Shown here one piece after another: positions 1 to 4,939 of a stretch of 5,092 nucleotides of DNA. Source of the DNA: an uncultured Propionibacteriaceae bacterium (GTDB taxonomy: Bacteria > Actinomycetota > Actinomycetes > Propionibacteriales > Propionibacteriaceae); the NCBI GenBank assembly GCA_945875065.1, contig CAMCJC010000214.1:1-5092 (forward strand), in the 5' to 3' direction. The position numbers and the translations under genes were made by a program. The notes under the pieces were generated by a model, which saw only the letters and a list, made by a program, of their open reading frames with translations, was not told the DNA's origin and made no database searches. How positions within the stretch are numbered: position 1 is the first letter of the stretch; each line of letters opens with the position of its first letter.

Positions 1-422
1 TGAAACTGGTCCTCGGGGTGCGGGCGATCGGCAACATCATCTCGTCGCTGGTGTGGCTGCTGTTCCCGAGCTACCCGGGGCTGGTCGCGGGGAAGGTCGC
101 GGACGACATCGGGAAGGCGGCGTTTCGGCCGGCCTGGGGGTCGGTGATGGCGCGGGTCGCGGAATTGGACCCGGCTAGGAGGTCGCAGACACTGGCGGTG
201 ATGAGCACCGTCGAGGACCTCGGGGAGCTGGGGGCGCCTGTGCTGGCGGGGGCGATCTGGTCGGCGCTGGGGCTGCCGGTGCTGCTGTTGATTCGGTTCG
301 GGGCGGGCGTCGTAACGGAGGGGTATTCGTGGTGGCTGTCGCGCCGGCTGGGCCATCCGGAGGACAGCGGTAAGGACGGCCTTAACGTTGCCGAGCCCGT
401 GCCTCGGCGGGCAGAGTTCTAG
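1..422 (+). CDS. MFS transporter, C-terminal part (5' end outside window)
   Basis: The frame is open from base 3 to the TAG at 420-422, so about 139 C-terminal residues are visible and the true start lies upstream. The protein has hydrophobic stretches separated by short polar loops: a helix near the beginning (IGNIISSLVWLLF), a polar loop, a segment around APVLAGAIWSALGLPVLLLI, then a hydrophilic tail. The pattern VADDIGKAAFRPAWGSVMAR, followed by a basic loop and then a small-residue helix with DLGELGAPVLAG, is typical of the C-terminal half of major facilitator superfamily carriers of the drug or metabolite efflux type. It would act in the cytoplasmic membrane. The substrate cannot be told from this part. 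Only 10 bases separate it from the ATP-grasp gene, which suggests co-transcription. The family call rests on pattern recognition of a partial sequence. Confidence 0.72.
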   Translation, partial: KLVLGVRAIGNIISSLVWLLFPSYPGLVAGKVADDIGKAAFRPAWGSVMARVAELDPARRSQTLAVMSTVEDLGELGAPVLAGAIWSALGLPVLLLIRFGAGVVTEGYSWWLSRRLGHPEDSGKDGLNVAEPVPRRAEF

Positions 423-432
423 GCTCACGACT

Positions 433-1248
433 ATGCACGTGCTGATCCTTCGACCGGGGGAACCCGGGAAGTCGAGCCTCGCTATCGACGCCATGGTCGC
501 GGCGCTGACCAGCGACGGTGTCACGGTCTCGACGCTGTATCCGGAGCAACTGCCTAAGGACGCTCCCCTGCCGAAGGCGGACGTCGTGGTTTTGAAGGAC
601 AAGACGCCGCTGGGCCGGGAGTGGGGCCGGCGATTCCACGCGGCCGGCGTGCCAACGTTAAGCCCCTACCCGGCGACGGAGCTTTGCCGCGACAAGCTGG
701 CGACCAACCAGCGGCTCGCGGCGGCCGGGCTGCCGGTGCCGGAATGCCGAAAGGTCGAGCGGGCTGAGGACATCTGGGAGTTGTTGGCGGCTGGGCCGGT
801 GATCCTGAAGCCGATATTCGGGTCGCAGGGCAAGGGCATCGTCGTCGTCGAAGGGCCCGATGAGGTGCCGGCCAGCCTCGAAGGGCTGATGGTGCAGCGG
901 TACTTCGCGCCCGACGGCCTCGACCGCAAGATCTACCGCATCGGCGACGAGGTGTTCTGCATCGAGCGGGTGTGGCCGCCGAAAACCCTGGAGGAGAAGC
1001 AGGGCCGGCTCATCGACCTTGACGAGCGGACGCTGGCGGTCGCGCGGGCGTGCGGCGACGTCATCGGCAGCGACGTTTACGGCGTTGACATCATCGAACA
1101 CGACGGCCAGCCGTGGATCGTCGACCTGTCCAGCTTCCCCGGTTTCAAGGGGGTCCCGGACGTCGGAGCGAAGCTGGCTCAGGTCGTCGAGGCGGCCGGT
1201 CGTCCGCTGAGCCCAGATGCCGAGACGCGGCCGCTCTGGGGTCGCTAG
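433..1248 (+). CDS. ATP-grasp family protein (RimK / inositol-phosphate-kinase-like)
   Basis: 271 residues from the ATG at 433. I prefer this start over in-frame codons upstream because those would run into the transporter gene and residues 1-6 (MHVLIL) form the expected first beta strand. Residues 1-80 look like a pre-ATP-grasp Rossmann-type domain. RDKLATNQRLAAAGLPVP (86-103) is the usual entry to the ATP-grasp domain, and VILKPIFGSQGKGI (123-136) is the glycine-rich loop with the ATP-contacting Lys126. VQRYF (154-158) fits the adenine-binding strand, DRKIYRIG (164-171) the substrate/phosphate Arg region, and GVDI (217-220) with DLSSFPGFKG (231-240) the metal site. Family members join a carboxylate to an amine, or phosphorylate a polyol, using ATP in the cytoplasm. 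The substrate here is unknown. In the last motif the usual E/D-x-N reads D231-L-S233, so the metal-binding Asn is replaced by Ser. No strong ribosome site is visible, so coupling to the upstream gene is likely. Its stop interlocks with the convergent neighbour. Confidence 0.85.
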   Translation: MHVLILRPGEPGKSSLAIDAMVAALTSDGVTVSTLYPEQLPKDAPLPKADVVVLKDKTPLGREWGRRFHAAGVPTLSPYPATELCRDKLATNQRLAAAGLPVPECRKVERAEDIWELLAAGPVILKPIFGSQGKGIVVVEGPDEVPASLEGLMVQRYFAPDGLDRKIYRIGDEVFCIERVWPPKTLEEKQGRLIDLDERTLAVARACGDVIGSDVYGVDIIEHDGQPWIVDLSSFPGFKGVPDVGAKLAQVVEAAGRPLSPDAETRPLWGR

Positions 1249-2162
1249 GCCGGCTGATCGGGGAACAGCGGCTTGCCGCGGTAGCTGGCGTCGGCGCGGG
1301 CGCGGGCGGCCAAGATCGCCCAGGTGATGCCGACCAGCAGCAGCGCGACGCCGATGTAGATGCCGGGCTGGAGGGCTGACCGGAACGTCGCGAAGAAGCT
1401 CTGGAGGGCGGCATTCGCGGCGGCGGACGCGGTCGTGTCGTCGCCTTGATCGAAGGGAAGCAGCGTCGTGAGGATCTGGACTGCCACCGTGAGCACGAGC
1501 AGCAGGACCCCGGAGAAGATGAGGATGCCGCCGCGACCCGTGCGGCGCGCGGCGGCGACGGCGAGCGCCAGCAGGACGGCCGAACCCGCGCACACCCAAA
1601 CCCAGTTGCGCGACTGCGCTAGGAGCGGCGCGAGGACCTCTTGGAAGGGCTCGGGGATGGTGCCGTCCAGGGTGAAGGAACTGGGCGGCTCGATGCCCGC
1701 GGCGATCTGGGCGGCTGTGCCGCCGTCGGCCTTCAACTTGTCGACGACGGCGCGAAGAATCGGCGCGACCTCAACCGACACTTTCGGCGCCGGGGAGCCC
1801 GTCGTCCAGGATTCGAGGTCGGAGACGGCCTGAGCGCGGGTGGCATCTAGGACCCGGATCCAGGTGGCGTCGAGGCTCGTGTCCTGCAGCGCGGCGGCGA
1901 CCCCGTTGCGGACCTCGGTGGCGACTCGGTCGCGCGTCTGCTCGTCGACGCCGGGCTGGTCGTCGAGCCGGTCGTTGACGAGCTCGACGACGCGCGTCGA
2001 GATCGCGTCGGTGATGCGCGGGTCGCGGACGAGGATCTTGGCGATCTCGGCGGTGGGCTGGGGATCGTGCGCTACGTGGTTCACCCACCCCAAAGCCAGC
2101 CCCACGAGGCAATTGACAACAGCCAACAGGGCCAGCAGCGCGCCCAACGCGTTCCGAGCCAC
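1245..2162 (-). CDS. Four-helix integral membrane protein with large external domain, unknown function
   Basis: 305 residues if translation starts at the GTG at 2162. An in-frame ATG at 2180 would add six residues (MTLGGF). I chose GTG because AGGAGG lies 4 bases before it, whereas nothing resembling a ribosome site precedes the ATG. Predicted helices are at about 4-25, 187-206, 212-234 and 267-286, with a soluble, probably extracytoplasmic region at 27-186 rich in charged amphipathic helices (for example VVELVNDRLDD). A second hydrophilic loop (FDQGDDTT region) precedes the last helix, and the tail RARADASYRGKPLFPDQPA is cytoplasmic. The arrangement, and the pattern of a TSLDATWIRVLDATRAQAV segment followed by VEVAPILRAVVDKL, is like uncharacterised actinobacterial membrane proteins I have seen. 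I know no function. It converges on the ATP-grasp gene with a 4-base overlap. The upstream gap contains the large inverted repeat. Confidence 0.85.
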   Translation of the reverse strand: MARNALGALLALLAVVNCLVGLALGWVNHVAHDPQPTAEIAKILVRDPRITDAISTRVVELVNDRLDDQPGVDEQTRDRVATEVRNGVAAALQDTSLDATWIRVLDATRAQAVSDLESWTTGSPAPKVSVEVAPILRAVVDKLKADGGTAAQIAAGIEPPSSFTLDGTIPEPFQEVLAPLLAQSRNWVWVCAGSAVLLALAVAAARRTGRGGILIFSGVLLLVLTVAVQILTTLLPFDQGDDTTASAAANAALQSFFATFRSALQPGIYIGVALLLVGITWAILAARARADASYRGKPLFPDQPA

Positions 2163-2166
2163 GAAA

Positions 2167-2172
2167 CCTCCT
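2167..2172 (-). promoter_or_regulatory. Shine-Dalgarno AGGAGG deciding the GTG start
   Basis: On the minus strand AGGAGG is followed by TTTC and then GTG at 2162-2160. It lies inside the longer reading frame that begins at ATG 2180, so that start would place the ribosome site within the coding sequence. The 4-base spacer is short but workable. This site is the reason for the shortened start of the membrane protein gene. Confidence 0.6.
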
Positions 2173-2185
2173 AGTGTCATCTAAG

Positions 2186-2191
2186 AGGTTA
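2186..2191 (-). promoter_or_regulatory. Possible -10 box TAACCT for the membrane protein gene
   Basis: Minus strand TAACCT fits the TAnnnT pattern of actinobacterial -10 elements. It sits 5 bases before the A of the ATG at 2180, so a transcript would begin at or near that A. That would give either a leaderless ATG-started message or a short leader of about 18 bases carrying the AGGAGG before GTG 2162. I see no convincing -35 box at 16-18 bases. Weak evidence, from position and hexamer only. Confidence 0.3.
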
Positions 2192-2270
2192 CCCGGGAGT
2201 TCGGCCAGTAGACGGTCGACGTCGCCCCGGCCGGCCCTCCAGACCCCCGATACGCACGCCAGCTCCCCCG

Positions 2271-2326
2271 CCCCTAGCGTGCACGAATCGCCGTTTTGGG
2301 TGAACGGGGGTGTGCGCGGCTAGGGG
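2271..2326. repeat. Competing 8-bp inverted repeat overlapping the large hairpin
   Basis: CCCCTAGC (2271-2278) is a perfect inverted copy of GCTAGGGG (2319-2326). This pairing would need the bases used by the inner stem of the large hairpin and would span its left outer arm, so the two folds exclude each other. On the plus strand the right half is followed at once by TTTT (2327-2330), which gives a terminator-like 3' end, although the loop of 40 bases is long. No plus-strand gene directly upstream needs such a terminator. Confidence 0.5.
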
Positions 2327-2365
2327 TTTTGCAGCCGTCGTTCACCTGGCCCGGCGATTCGTGCA
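2280..2365. repeat. 86-base nested inverted repeat, 14-bp perfect outer arms
   Basis: The outer arms TGCACGAATCGCCG (2280-2293) and CGGCGATTCGTGCA (2352-2365) are perfect inverted copies. Inside them GGTGAACG (2299-2306) pairs with CGTTCACC (2339-2346), with 5-base mismatched segments on each side between the two stems. Innermost, CGGCT (2317-2321) pairs with AGCCG (2333-2337) around an 11-base loop. Three tiers of pairing on one axis make a chance origin unlikely. It lies in the gap between two minus-strand genes, about 75 bases after the stop of one and about 115 before the start of the other. It could be a transcription terminator or processing structure (no U-run follows the full stem on either strand), a dispersed intergenic repeat, or a protein-binding cruciform. 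Confidence 0.85.
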
Positions 2366-2380
2366 TACCTCTGGGGGTAT
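2365..2380. promoter_or_regulatory. CsoR-like operator half-palindrome (tentative)
   Basis: ATACCTCTGGGGGTAT is a 16-base imperfect palindrome with arms ATACC and GGTAT. It resembles the ATACCCC/GGGGTAT operators bound by the CsoR/RcnR family of copper and related metal or sulfur sensors. It abuts the right end of the large inverted repeat and shares its last base. No csoR, copper ATPase or copper chaperone gene is present in the window, and the site is about 200 bases upstream of the four-helix membrane protein. A simple small hairpin is the alternative reading. Confidence 0.3.
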
Positions 2381-2438
2381 AGGAGAGGTGGTAGGGGAAG
2401 AGTCCGGCAAAAGCGGGAAAGTCTGGCGGGGCTCAGAA

Positions 2439-3248
2439 TCAGCGGATCTTGAGGCCTTGCTCCTTGAACTCCTTGATGGTGGCCTCGAACTCCTCCGCGG
2501 AGTAGGGCGTGAGATCGTTGCTTTGGAAGCTGAAGCCCTGGGTGAGGAACGAGCCGGGGATTAGCACCCAGTACTTGTCGTAGCGGGCTGCGGTCAGGGG
2601 CAGGAACCAGCCGTCCTGGGCGCTGGTGCGGGTATGGACGATCATGGCTTGGCATTTGTCGGCACCGTAGATTTCGCACGTCTGTTTCCCGATCTCTTCG
2701 AGCTCCGACGGGAGCGTCTCGAAGACCTTGACGTTCGGATTCTCGATCTTGCCCTCGAAGACCGAGCCATCGAACCGTTTCATGATTTCCTCGGGGCTGC
2801 CAGTCGCCTGGCCATTGGGTTCAACATCTTTGATGGCGAGGCGGGCGGTGTGCGCTGTTGCGAGCCGCATGCCGTGGGACGCGAACTGCCCCGCCCAGAC
2901 TCGTCGCGAAGCATCGCCCTTGATTGGCAGCAAGAGGCCGTACCCTTGGTTCGTCCAGTAGCGGTGCCTGCTCAGCTGTTTCTCGACGTCGGCGTGCGCC
3001 GCGATCGCCGTCGAACCGTACGCCTGGGCGGCGAGTGCCGAATCGCCGCTGCCGAGGCTTTTGACGTAGAAGGTCGCGGCCTCCTCCGGGGACTTGAACC
3101 TCCTCTCAGCCGGTGAGGAGCCGGCGGGCCGGAACGCCTGGAACACGTTGAAACCGATGCTGACCAGCAGCGCTGCGGCGAGCAGCGCGACGATGAGACG
3201 TCGCTTAGACGGATCAGTCGTGGCATGCGGTGGCTGCGGTGCGCTCAT
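2439..3248 (-). CDS. Membrane-anchored protein with exported domain, unknown function
   Basis: 269 residues starting at ATG 3248. Residues 1-16 are a short proline-rich cytoplasmic tail ending in KRR, followed by one hydrophobic helix at about 17-37 (LIVALLAAALLVSIGFNVF). There is no clear cleavage site, so it is probably a signal anchor with residues 38-269 outside the cell. FKSPEEAATFYVKSLGSGDSALAAQ (51-75) resembles the first helix of NTF2-like lipoproteins and anchored proteins of actinobacteria (pattern: Pro-Glu-Glu-Ala-Ala, then Gly-Asp-Ser). The rest alternates strands and short helices. Two cysteines, C191 and C199, are close enough to form a disulfide. I recognise no catalytic motif. 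The ribosome site is poor (GAGG only 2 bases before ATG). It has its own long upstream gap, so it is likely transcribed separately from the downstream four-helix gene, with the large inverted repeat between them. Confidence 0.85.
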   Translation of the reverse strand: MSAPQPPHATTDPSKRRLIVALLAAALLVSIGFNVFQAFRPAGSSPAERRFKSPEEAATFYVKSLGSGDSALAAQAYGSTAIAAHADVEKQLSRHRYWTNQGYGLLLPIKGDASRRVWAGQFASHGMRLATAHTARLAIKDVEPNGQATGSPEEIMKRFDGSVFEGKIENPNVKVFETLPSELEEIGKQTCEIYGADKCQAMIVHTRTSAQDGWFLPLTAARYDKYWVLIPGSFLTQGFSFQSNDLTPYSAEEFEATIKEFKEQGLKIR

Positions 3249-3285
3249 GGCCTCAAGGCTAGCCGAGGGTCAATGGCAGGCTCTT

Positions 3286-3299
3286 GCCACGTTAGTGGC
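3286..3299. repeat. Short inverted repeat GCCAC-GTTA-GTGGC
   Basis: A 5-bp perfect inverted repeat with a 4-base spacer lies about 40 bases upstream of the minus-strand anchored-protein start. It could be an operator in that gene's promoter region, but it is short enough to arise by chance in GC-rich DNA. No recognisable -35/-10 pair was found nearby. Confidence 0.2.
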
Positions 3300-3348
3300 G
3301 GCCGAGGCTAGGAAATGCTGGGCAGAGCGCAGTAAGCGGCGCTAGTGG

Positions 3349-3546
3349 TGTGTTGGTGAAGTGCACCACGATCCACGGGTTCGGGGCCAACCGCTGCTTC
3401 ACCTTGACATGCTTATGGGTAGCGTAGTTATCCATCACCAGATGCAACTCACCGGTCGAGTAAACCCGGGCGAGGTGCTTGAGGAAACTCAGGAACTCCC
3501 AGGGCTTCAAGCGGTCTTCGCAACGTTGATCAGTTGGTTTAGTTTG
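3349..3546 (-). pseudogene. IS630-family transposase fragment, truncated at both ends
   Basis: Reading the minus strand from about 3546 down to 3349 gives about 66 residues homologous to the DDE domain of IS630-type transposases. They include EFLSFLKHLARV, LHLVMDNYATHKHVKVK with the second catalytic Asp (codon 3432-3430), and WIVVHFTNT. In intact enzymes the last motif continues with a Trp-Asn segment and the third catalytic acid; here similarity stops after codon 3349 and an unrelated tail runs to a stop at 3292-3294. Upstream, the frame meets TGA at 3549-3547, so the N-terminal DNA-binding part and the first catalytic Asp are missing. No terminal inverted repeats are evident around it. It is a dead internal fragment of about 200 bp that marks an old insertion and deletion event between the core-like genes on the left and the lower-GC cassette on the right. 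Family recognition is from the motif. Confidence 0.85.
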
Positions 3547-3601
3547 TCAGATGATGTGTCCCAGTCAAGTACGCGGCGTGGTCGGGTGCCGTGTCGGAAT
3601 C

Positions 3602-3618
3602 CGCACGTGAGCCGTGCG
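3602..3618 (+). repeat. 6-bp GC-rich hairpin upstream of the secreted-protein gene
   Basis: CGCACG (3602-3607) and CGTGCG (3613-3618) form a perfect 6-bp stem around the 5-base loop TGAGC. It lies about 80 bases before ATG 3699. No run of T follows directly, so it is not a clear intrinsic terminator. It could be a leader structure, an operator, or debris of the mobile element junction. The rest of 3547-3698 shows no gene or convincing promoter to me. Confidence 0.4.
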
Positions 3619-3698
3619 ATGCAACTTTTGGATACGCGTACTTATGACTTCTCCCGGGGGAGCGCCCGAGAACAGCGGCCTCGGAGGGGTAGGTAGCG

Positions 3699-4505
3699 AT
3701 GTGTCCACCCAACGTGGGACTTGCTCTCACCTCCAACACGAACGACCGTGGGACCACGGTCGAGTCGCTCGTAAAGGAGATTCCAATTAGAGGTAAGAGG
3801 GTCGCTAACCGGTGCTGGAGTGCTGGCATCGCCTCAGCGATAGTCGGAATGGCAATGTTGGGAGGGGCGTCTTTAGCCCATGGTCAGGACCTACTCAGCG
3901 ACGAGGCCAGCCCTGCGGTTGGACAGTTCGAGAAGGCGCTTGCTGCCTTGGCCCCAAATGACCAAGATGCCGCACAGGCGCTGGATGAGTTCCACCAGTT
4001 GAATGCCGAACAGCAGGAAACCCTGGAGAATCTGGTTGCCAGCGGCGACGCGGCTGAACAGCTAATCAAATCGATGGACGCAGAGGCAGCCCTTCCGGAA
4101 GGTGCTCGAGTGGCGGAGGCCGAGTACTCCGACGGACCCCTGGTCACTCGGCGGTTCTCGTCATTCAACGCTGGAGCAGAGGCATACGACCAGTCGACCG
4201 AAAGCATTTTCGAGCAGCGGATCTTCGGGATCCTCATAACTCGACTTCGGCAAGACTTCACGTGGGAAGTGGAGGGTAACTCGGTCAGCGCCACTAAGCG
4301 GTGTGATGCCAGCACTACGAATTTCAACTTTGCTGTCCATCTCGAGTCCAGCACCACCCACTGGGTCCAGGACGGGTACGGGATTTGTGAGACAGTATGG
4401 GCTGGCAGCCTGTTCTTCAAGGACTTCGCTATCCGTGCCGATAAGGTTCAACGGCTAGAGGCCGGCGCTGATGGGTACATTGGAGCGTGGTTGACGAATG
4501 CCTGA
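3699..4505 (+). CDS. Secreted protein of unknown family (signal peptide, acidic helical region, two-Cys C-terminal domain)
   Basis: 268 residues from ATG 3699; the start is uncertain. Residues 31-62 form a clear signal peptide: basic RGKRVANR, a hydrophobic WSAGIASAIVGMAMLGGASL core, and an AHG|QD cleavage site after about residue 62. With ATG 3699 the n-region is unusually long. A strong ribosome site at 3773-3779 points instead to an ATT codon at 3786, which would give 239 residues and a normal signal peptide. The mature part begins with an acidic, Ala/Gln/Glu-rich helical segment (about 63-135). A probably beta-rich domain (about 150-260) follows, with FGILITRLRQDFTWEV, C202 and C230 (likely a disulfide) and several aromatic residues. 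I do not recognise the family and see no catalytic motif. Third-position GC bias is visibly weaker than in the genes at 1-2180, consistent with transfer. It overlaps the next gene by 8 bases, so the two are probably made together. Confidence 0.78.
   Translation: MCPPNVGLALTSNTNDRGTTVESLVKEIPIRGKRVANRCWSAGIASAIVGMAMLGGASLAHGQDLLSDEASPAVGQFEKALAALAPNDQDAAQALDEFHQLNAEQQETLENLVASGDAAEQLIKSMDAEAALPEGARVAEAEYSDGPLVTRRFSSFNAGAEAYDQSTESIFEQRIFGILITRLRQDFTWEVEGNSVSATKRCDASTTNFNFAVHLESSTTHWVQDGYGICETVWAGSLFFKDFAIRADKVQRLEAGADGYIGAWLTNA
3773..3779 (+). promoter_or_regulatory. Strong ribosome site AAAGGAG, 6 bases before an ATT codon
   Basis: AAAGGAG is followed by the 6-base spacer ATTCCA and then ATT at 3786-3788, in frame with the secreted protein and directly before its basic signal-peptide n-region. 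By comparison, the ATG at 3699 has only GGAGG 11 bases upstream (3683-3687). No ATG, GTG or TTG is placed to use AAAGGAG in this frame. Either ATT initiates here or the match is accidental. Confidence 0.4.
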
Positions 4506-4815
4506 ACCGATGATCCCGGAAGCAGTGGATGCCAACGATGCGCACAGCCCGACGTCGTCGCGCTGGAGGGCGCCGCGATCCTGGGTGCTGGGGCCGCTAT
4601 TCCTAAGCGTTCTTACTCTGTTTCCTGCTGCCGTGATATCCGTGGCCCTCACAGTGGTGGCTTTTGTGATGACTTACTTCGTAGATAGAGGTCGGCAGCG
4701 TCAGAATCGACGCCTGGTGCTTGCTTGGGCTGTTGTGTCGCTGAGTGCGCTGCTTATCATGTTCTCGCTGTGGGGTTCGTCGCCCGGCTGGCACCATGCG
4801 ATAAATCCCAGCTGA
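4498..4815 (+). CDS. Small multi-pass membrane protein, unknown function, coupled to secreted-protein gene
   Basis: 105 residues. The ATG at 4498 overlaps the end of the secreted-protein gene (shared ATGCCTGA), which suggests translational coupling; an internal ATG at 4510 is a possible alternative. Residues 1-27 are hydrophilic, with Arg near the membrane. Residues 29-62 are a 34-residue hydrophobic stretch interrupted by FPA at 42-44, followed by the basic loop DRGRQRQNRR (63-72) and a second hydrophobic helix at 73-93. Basic residues flank both sides of the long stretch, so it may be a two-helix hairpin with both ends in the cytoplasm, giving three helices in total; a single long helix is the alternative. 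The short tail GSSPGWHHAINPS would be outside. I recognise no family. Its linkage to a secreted protein suggests a role in export, anchoring or protection, but that is inference only. Confidence 0.75.
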   Translation: MPEPMIPEAVDANDAHSPTSSRWRAPRSWVLGPLFLSVLTLFPAAVISVALTVVAFVMTYFVDRGRQRQNRRLVLAWAVVSLSALLIMFSLWGSSPGWHHAINPS

Positions 4816-4939
4816 CCGGGGTACTGTTTCGGCTATCCGCCAGGTGGCATTCACCGCGCGTGCGAAAACAGTAGCACGGGGCGAAGATCTGGATACCGAG
4901 TATTGGTAGGAGTCGAGTCGAGCGTGGTGGGGGCGGCGT
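4816..4939. other. Intergenic stretch, no clear feature
   Basis: There is no supported gene on either strand, no RNA gene and no clear terminator. The only pattern is a short direct duplication, GAGTCGAGTCGAG, near 4910-4922. A minus-strand frame is open across this stretch but looks like a shadow frame (see rejected items). Confidence 0.4.

Noticed and set aside
658..1599. Long minus-strand frame of 313 codons across the ATP-grasp gene and the end of the membrane-protein gene
   Set aside because: Arg/Pro/Asp-rich low-complexity translation typical of antisense frames in GC-rich DNA. Both overlapping genes are better supported by motifs.
3550..3698. Group II intron relic (a GAGCCGTGCG-like string near 3609-3618)
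   Set aside because: Only a short resemblance around one hairpin. No domain V, no reverse transcriptase fragment and no matching boundaries could be found.
3539..3829. Minus-strand frame of 96 codons over the junction and the secreted-protein start
   Set aside because: No family resemblance, and it conflicts with the signal-peptide-bearing plus-strand gene.
4781..4820. Intrinsic terminator after the small membrane-protein gene (CCCGGCTGG and CCAGCTGACCGGG pairing)
   Set aside because: The pairing is broken by unpaired bases, the loop overlaps the coding end, and no T-run follows.
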